From assembly GCA_027310825.1 (NCBI GenBank), contig DAIDAC010000003.1, positions 43,332 through 107,331 of the forward strand: a stretch of 64,000 bases of DNA. The letters are read 5' to 3'. The notes beneath the pieces were generated by a model. It did not search any database. It saw nothing but the letters and a program-made list of their open reading frames with translations, and was not told the origin of the DNA. Positions 60,121 to 64,000 of this stretch are shown piece by piece. The translations under genes and the position numbers were made by a program. Each line of letters opens with the position of its first letter. Position 1 is the stretch's first letter. Source of the stretch: Candidatus Micrarchaeaceae archaeon. Its GTDB lineage: Archaea; Micrarchaeota; Micrarchaeia; Micrarchaeales; Micrarchaeaceae.

Positions 60121-60144
60121 TATAAATATCTATATGTTCATATA
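60119..60144. promoter_or_regulatory. Operator-like CATATA repeats before the antitoxin-RelE pair
   Basis: CATATA (60119-60124), TATATG (60131-60136) and CATATA (60139-60144) form two overlapping inverted pairs across the TATA region. They end 8 bases before ATG 60152. Typical position for an autoregulatory toxin-antitoxin operator. Confidence 0.45.
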
Positions 60145-60151
60145 TATAACT

Positions 60152-60385
60152 ATGGACACTACAACAGTGCTCTTAAAAAAGAGCACAAAAAAGAGGCTCG
60201 ATGCTTTAAAGACAAATCCAAGAGAATCTATGGATTCTGTTATTGAAAGACTTGCAAACATGGCAGTTGACGACGAACCGCTTTCGAAAGAAGAGATAGC
60301 CGGGATAAGGAAAAGCCTCAATGATATCGAGCATGGTAGAGTACATAAGATGAGGGATGTGGCGAAGGAAATGGGGTTGAAATGA
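60152..60385 (+). CDS. Antitoxin of a RelE-type module
   Basis: 77 residues from ATG 60152. The N-terminus TTTVLLKKSTKKRLDALKTN followed by PRESMDSVIERLANM fits a ribbon-helix-helix DNA-binding fold. The C-terminal helix KSLNDIEHGRVHKMRDVAKE would neutralise the toxin. The toxin gene follows after 7 bases. Confidence 0.75.
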   Translation: MDTTTVLLKKSTKKRLDALKTNPRESMDSVIERLANMAVDDEPLSKEEIAGIRKSLNDIEHGRVHKMRDVAKEMGLK

Positions 60386-60392
60386 TGATCTC

Positions 60393-60656
60393 ATGGTGTA
60401 TGACATTGAGATATCAGATGATGCCAAGCGCGCCTTCAAAAAGCTAGACAGGCAGATAGCACAGAGAATCTATACAAAATTAAAAGAAGTTGCAAATTCG
60501 ACTGATCCATTCCAGCATGTAAAAAGGCTTACAGGTGTAGAATTTTTTAGTTTGAGAGTAGGCGATTACAGAGTGATCTTAGACATAAAGAGAAATAAAC
60601 TCATAATATTTGTCATAAAGATAGGCCACCGTCGAGATGTTTATAGAGAAATATAA
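60393..60656 (+). CDS. relE: RelE/ParE-type toxin
   Basis: 87 residues with the full RelE pattern: YDIEISDDAKRAFKKLDRQI, ANSTDPFQHVKRLTG, FFSLRVGDYRVILDI and LIIFVIKIGHRRDVYREI. RelE toxins cut mRNA on the ribosome; the basic residues R and K of the active surface are present. Pairs with the antitoxin at 60152. Confidence 0.88.
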   Translation: MVYDIEISDDAKRAFKKLDRQIAQRIYTKLKEVANSTDPFQHVKRLTGVEFFSLRVGDYRVILDIKRNKLIIFVIKIGHRRDVYREI

Positions 60657-60659
60657 CAT

Positions 60660-60749
60660 CTTAGTTTTTCCAACACTCTCCAAGCCATTCTAGAGCAAGT
60701 GGAACATCCCGTGTGTTTCCACAACTCGGGGCCTGGGGTTGCAAAGGCG
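60660..60749 (+). repeat. Array repeat, copy B
   Basis: CTTAGTTTTTCCAACACTCT starts at 60660, 3 bases after the relE stop, and CGTGTGTTTCCACAACTC lies at 60710-60727 within CCCG...CGGG. The following promoter TATAAATATCTGG is at 60786-60798, 76 bases after the second word, nearly the spacing of copy C (75). Confidence 0.55.
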
Positions 60750-60822
60750 TAAGAAATAGTTCTAGTTTTGACTGTTTCCGTATGGTATAAATATCTGGCA
60801 GCGCACCTGTTAATTGGTAGTA

Positions 60823-61320
60823 ATGGAGGAAAAATCAATGCCGGTTTCGCAACCAGATCAGTCAAGGCAATTTTGGACAGGCAAGAATAACTATACTCCA
60901 ATGTTCATAGCTACTGTAAAGCGGAGGGAAGACCCCTCTGGTTGGCGTGAACTGGAGAATACAATAAAGCCAAGGCACTCATTCAGACTTTATAGTGAAA
61001 CCACTTTCTTTTTCGAAAACGAAGCGACGACGAGCGATAAATGCCCCTCCTGTTCACTACACAAGGTAGCATTTGACCAAGTTCAAGGCGAAAAAGTTTG
61101 TACGGGCTGCGGCGTAGTTATCGTGAGTAACATGCCGGAGAACGACCCAAATTTCAGCCACAGTACAGATTACTCGCACAAAATAGATGGAGAAAGGCCT
61201 GTTATTGGAGTAATCCCTCCAATCATGGAGCGCTGGGTCGAAGGCATATATTCTGGGGCATTGGACCAATTTAGTTTAGAGCGATTGGAAAAATACATGA
61301 GCCACCAGAGAAAGTCTTAG
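60823..61320 (+). CDS. Protein with a TFIIB-type zinc ribbon and no cyclin domains
   Basis: 165 residues from ATG 60823. CPSCSLHKVAFDQVQGEKVC followed by TGCGVVIV gives C74-x2-C77 and C93-x2-C96 with the spacing and sequence of the TFB/TFIIB N-terminal ribbon (pattern CPxC...D..RGEivCxxCGlVi). The two cyclin folds that bind TBP and promoter DNA are absent; instead there are 70 unrecognised residues on each side, including VIPPIMERWVEGIYSGALDQ. It could compete with TFB for RNA polymerase. Stop codon TAG is inside repeat copy C. Confidence 0.6.
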   Translation: MEEKSMPVSQPDQSRQFWTGKNNYTPMFIATVKRREDPSGWRELENTIKPRHSFRLYSETTFFFENEATTSDKCPSCSLHKVAFDQVQGEKVCTGCGVVIVSNMPENDPNFSHSTDYSHKIDGERPVIGVIPPIMERWVEGIYSGALDQFSLERLEKYMSHQRKS

Positions 61321-61399
61321 TATTTCTTAATCTCTCCTAGTAAGTGGGTGACACCCGCGTGTTTCCACAAATCAAGGAGGAAGCGGCAAAGTAGTAAAG
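61316..61399 (+). repeat. Array repeat, copy C
   Basis: CTTAGTATTTCTTAATCTCT starts at 61316 and includes the stop codon of the preceding gene. GGGTGACACCC (61346-61356) is a small hairpin, and CGCGTGTTTCCACAAATC follows at 61356-61373, exactly 40 bases after the first word as in copy A. The TTTAAATATCTGG promoter of the next gene is at 61431-61443. Confidence 0.55.
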
Positions 61400-61468
61400 T
61401 ATCATCCACATTTTACAAGAATTGATTGGCTTTAAATATCTGGAAATACACAACACCTATGTGGAGTT

Positions 61469-62245
61469 ATGGTAGAAAAATCACCTGCACCGATTGGTAT
61501 TGAGAAGTTAACAACTGTAAGAGCTTCGAACCAGAAGCTTTATCATGGTTCTATAGTCCCGCGTCAAAAGTATATCCATGAACCTGTGAGGGACTCTGCG
61601 TGTGGAAATGGAGCGTATCTTACGGACAACTCCGAAGCGGCAAAAGCATATGCCACATTAAAGCGGAATGCAAGGGAAGAGCTTATTGTGCGTGGCGATG
61701 AAAGAAGGCCTACAGTCTATGAGGTTGCAGTTAATGGAGTATTTTTGGATCTCAGGCGTGGTCAAGCACAACTTGCAGGATTCTTAGTTACTAACCGTGA
61801 AATGTTACTGGCATTATTTGACAATCTTGTAGTTGAAAGAGAAAGCGGACAGAGCCAAACTTTGTGGGAGGTTGAGGGAAAAACGTTTGCAGAAAGAAGA
61901 AAAGAGCTAGAATGTACACTTCGTATTCTAAGAAAGAACGAAACTGATATGAGTGAATTTGAACACTATATATTTGATATCCTGCCAGCTTTCCTAGCAC
62001 AATGCGGTTTTTCAGGAAGAATAGACACGGTGATAGAGCTCTTTAGAAGGGAAGGCTGTGATTGGGAGAAACGTGAACTGACCCAATGGGTTGTCTTTAA
62101 TCCTCATGAAGCAAAGGTAGTACAGGAGACACCAGTTGGACCGCCGGAAGAAAATGTAAGTGAAACTCAGATGGTGTTCCATCCGAACATCAGTACTTTA
62201 GAAGAAGTTGAAGCAAAAGTAGTTAATACATCAAGTATATCTTAG
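61469..62245 (+). CDS. ADP-ribosyltransferase-like protein
   Basis: 258 residues. The N-terminal half reads LYHGSIVP (H26), ACGNGAYLTDNSEAAKAYA (Y50, Y61) and PTVYEVAVNGVFLDLR, the pattern of PARP/diphtheria-type ART folds in which H and Y hold NAD. A C-terminal TQWVVFNPHEAKVV matches the last strand with Q in the place of the catalytic E. Such proteins occur as toxins or phage-defence effectors. The catalytic Q/E difference leaves activity open. Stop codon TAG lies inside repeat copy D. No neutralising partner gene is evident. Confidence 0.5.
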   Translation: MVEKSPAPIGIEKLTTVRASNQKLYHGSIVPRQKYIHEPVRDSACGNGAYLTDNSEAAKAYATLKRNAREELIVRGDERRPTVYEVAVNGVFLDLRRGQAQLAGFLVTNREMLLALFDNLVVERESGQSQTLWEVEGKTFAERRKELECTLRILRKNETDMSEFEHYIFDILPAFLAQCGFSGRIDTVIELFRREGCDWEKRELTQWVVFNPHEAKVVQETPVGPPEENVSETQMVFHPNISTLEEVEAKVVNTSSIS

Positions 62246-62275
62246 TCTTTCTCAATTTCTTCTAGTAAAATAGGA
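62241..62275 (+). repeat. Array repeat, copy D (truncated)
   Basis: CTTAGTCTTTCTCAATTTCT starts at 62241 and again includes the preceding stop codon (TAG 62243-62245). After TCTAGTAAAATAGG the similarity fades; the second conserved word and the promoter are lacking, and the array ends here. Confidence 0.45.
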
Positions 62276-62658
62276 CTTTCTCCTCATTTGCTTCAGGCAG
62301 CATCGCAGATCTGTCCTCTGTAAATATCCACATGCAATTCAATCGTGCGGCTGAGCGCAAATTAGAGCATGTTTTTGTCGTCGAGAGCCGTTTTATGAGG
62401 TAAAATCCGCCCTCAAAAATCAGTTATCATAATTATGAGTTTCAGTACTCCTCATTCCAATTAACTGAGCTAAAATAGTGCCTCACGAGTAAATCCATTT
62501 TCTTTGGGCCTACTTTTGCAACAAGTGGGATGGTTTCGCTGAAACCATGTGTTTTCCATTTTTGTAGAAGTTATGGTAAAAGTAGATTGCGGTTTTGTTT
62601 CGTTTGGATGGAAAACGTCAAAAACGTGTTTTGTTGTCGAGCTTTTCCATAAGGATGA
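62276..62658. other. Gene-free region with hairpins at the end of the array
   Basis: No convincing open frame. Structures: ATGGTTTC-GCT-GAAACCAT (62530-62548) is a perfect 8-bp hairpin. Further right GGAAAA pairs with TTTTCC around an inner CAAAA-ACGTG-TTTTG (62610-62648). A roughly 30-base segment at 62369-62400 resembles 62624-62654 (GTTTT-GTCGTCGAG versus GTTTTGTTGTCGAG). It looks like eroded sequence of the accessory array, or an untranslated RNA. Confidence 0.35.
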
Positions 62659-63314
62659 TTATACATTAAGATTTCTTACTATTTTTACTAATAGTCTGTC
62701 AAATGCCTTAAAGAGCGCATAGCCAACAAATAGAAGTAGGATTAGGATAATTATGCCTTCCCATGAAAATATTCCTGATGGGATATAAACTCCAGTTTTA
62801 AATAGAAATGCTGCTCCTGCGAAAGTAAAAAACAAGACTTGTAGAAGATTCTCAAATTTATTTTCTTTCTCTTCTGACATATGCAAAGGCCCCTTTACAT
62901 AAAATCTACTTTGTTCTAGCGGACCTCTTACGTTAAATTTGCTGCCTTTTCCACTATACGGCCAAAACCAATTGATTCCAAAGACAGTTAGTGAATCAAG
63001 TAATAGATGCCCTATGCAACCAAGTACTACTATTAAAGCAGCATAGAGCCCAATTATAAAAGAACTAAAGAATCCAACAACTAGGTAAGAAAGAATTGCA
63101 AAAAGACAAATCGCCCAAATATTGTGAAAAATCTTCCTATGGGATTGAAGCTCAGTGTTTTACCAAACCCGTGTTTGAACTGCATTGCCCAATCGATATC
63201 TGGAAGGTATGATGCAAATCCAGCCAGTAGCACATATCCAAAACTAAAGTTTAGGAAATAATAGAATAATGCCCCAATAAACAATCCAAATGCAATGTGT
63301 GTCTGTAGTTTCAT
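62659..63314 (-). pseudogene. Frameshifted DUF457-type (YdjM-like) membrane hydrolase
   Basis: Two frames on the minus strand together give one protein of about 218 residues. The first begins MKLQTHIAFGLFIGALFYYF and holds SYLPDIDWAMQF; it then shifts near 63145. The second frame continues in register with HRKIFHNIWAICLFAILSYL, then GHLLLDSLTVFGINWFWPYS, and ends with two more helices. TH, PDID, HR-x-FHN and GHLLLD are the metal-binding motifs of the DUF457/YdjM membrane-bound hydrolase family in the right order. One base is gained or lost between LSFN and HRK. Natural inactivation, a sequencing error, or recoding are all possible. Confidence 0.7.
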
Positions 63315-63521
63315 GTAAAGAACATAGTTGTAAATATTTTTAACTTATACTAATACTTTAATAGAAATTCTAAAAGAGTTTGTTTAATTCCCGTTTCTAA
63401 GAAGTAAAAGTATTCACCTGATCGCCACGCCGCCGCAAATATCACGGGTCTTTACCGACGAATGAAGGTATTCATTGCATTGGGATGGGGATATAGAGTG
63501 TGAATAGTTTTGTTGGAGTAA

Positions 63522-64000
63522 TTAAGTTAAATCGATGACAAGCCATGTGGTATTCACCACAGTTGGCGTGCATCCATAGCTCTCTAACCATTGAGTTACA
63601 TTAATGCCAGGTCCGGGCAGTTCGCTAGGAGCATTACAATAGCCTTCCGCTTCAACATCAGGGGCCTGCCCTACGTAATATCCATAAGAGGTAAACTCTG
63701 GCGATACAAGTAACTGCCAATGTAATGGAGCTTTGCTCTGTACATATTGTGCGTAGCTTTCTGGAGCATATCCTGCTGAGTAAAATACAACTTCGCCATA
63801 ACCGCTGTATTGATCAGCCCCATAATGTGTTATCTGATAATGTCCATCAGTAGTCATTTCCATAAAACGTGTTTTAGAAAAATTGTCTAGATAAGAACTT
63901 TGTGTGAGAGCTGGAAGTGATTGATTTTCTCTATAAACATTAACATTCGCGATAAAGGAACTAGTCCAGTTGTCATTTATCGATTGTGACAGTATACCGG
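63522..64000 (-). CDS. CAP (SCP/PR1) domain protein, N-terminus beyond the window
   Basis: The frame stays open to the right edge (first full codon at 63998), giving at least 159 residues. The pattern of the CAP fold is visible: FIANVNVYRENQSLPALTQS, LDNFSKTRFMEMTTDGHYQI, YSGYGEVVFYSAG, HWQLLVSPEFTSYGYYVG. The usual two His are mostly replaced (HYQITHYG keeps one or two). N-x-S/T sites and two Cys (GYCNAP, YGCTPT) suggest an extracellular domain of a secreted protein. Start and signal peptide are outside the window. Confidence 0.65.
   Translation of the reverse strand, partial: GILSQSINDNWTSSFIANVNVYRENQSLPALTQSSYLDNFSKTRFMEMTTDGHYQITHYGADQYSGYGEVVFYSAGYAPESYAQYVQSKAPLHWQLLVSPEFTSYGYYVGQAPDVEAEGYCNAPSELPGPGINVTQWLESYGCTPTVVNTTWLVIDLT

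Noticed and set aside
59000..62300. CRISPR array
   Set aside because: The repeats are long, divergent and separated by genes, with no short regular spacers. No CRISPR array was seen anywhere in the window.
63315..63521. Intergenic region between the frameshifted hydrolase gene and the CAP gene
   Set aside because: I see no open frame, clear hairpin or repeat here; only A/T-rich promoter-like sequence near 63330-63370.

Overview
This window looks like a chromosomal segment of a small-genome archaeon. The evidence is a set of clearly archaeal genes: Trm5, Spt5, uL11, geranylgeranylglyceryl-phosphate synthase, tRNase Z, AMMECR1, an archaeal-type UMP kinase, HerA-type ATPases, and a tRNA-Ile with an intron after position 37. 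Genes are packed with 4-base overlaps. Start codons often include GTG and TTG. TATA-type promoters such as TTTAAATATCTGG sit just ahead of starts, and many genes are unrecognised. A DPANN lineage such as Micrarchaeota fits, but I infer that from style and gene content; no rRNA is present to test it.

Layout. 1-2140: trm5, spt5 and rpl11. 2186-8118: a 5.9 kb transposon with perfect 12-bp terminal inverted repeats, flanked by an 11-bp direct repeat. It carries an IS4-type transposase and a cargo of NurA nuclease, HerA ATPase and a DUF4338 (DruA-like) protein. 8309-13734: two giant cytosolic coiled-coil proteins, one with a Gln/Asn-only tract. 13805-30833: mainly housekeeping (proline-dehydrogenase-like protein, three sugar-nucleotide enzymes, GGGP synthase, short RqcH-like protein, tRNase Z, TPR-AAA ATPase, HD protein, RNase HI, AMMECR1, UbiD-UbiA, agmatinase) with tRNA-Val, tRNA-His and tRNA-Ile. 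31057-42779: a surface-glycan locus of epimerases, GT4 and GT2 glycosyltransferases, FkbM-type methyltransferase and an epimerase-glycosyltransferase fusion. 42834-58151: HerA-like ATPase, M1 aminopeptidase, NUDIX, two secreted proteins sharing a C-terminal QSxVTTLP motif, a transporter/regulator divergon, UMP kinase, an L12/P1-like protein and a RecB-like nuclease. 58248-62658: an accessory array with VapBC, a kinase-like protein, an antitoxin-RelE pair, a TFB-type zinc ribbon protein and an ADP-ribosyltransferase-like protein, separated by a related intergenic repeat. 62659-64000: a frameshifted DUF457-type membrane hydrolase and a truncated CAP-domain protein.

The two most interesting regions are the NurA-HerA-DruA-like transposon, which I read as a mobile genome-defence module, and the repeat-separated array at 59-62 kb, where the repeat overlaps the stop codons of three genes and runs into the promoter of the next. 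Both readings rest on sequence features that can be checked directly; the functions are inferred.
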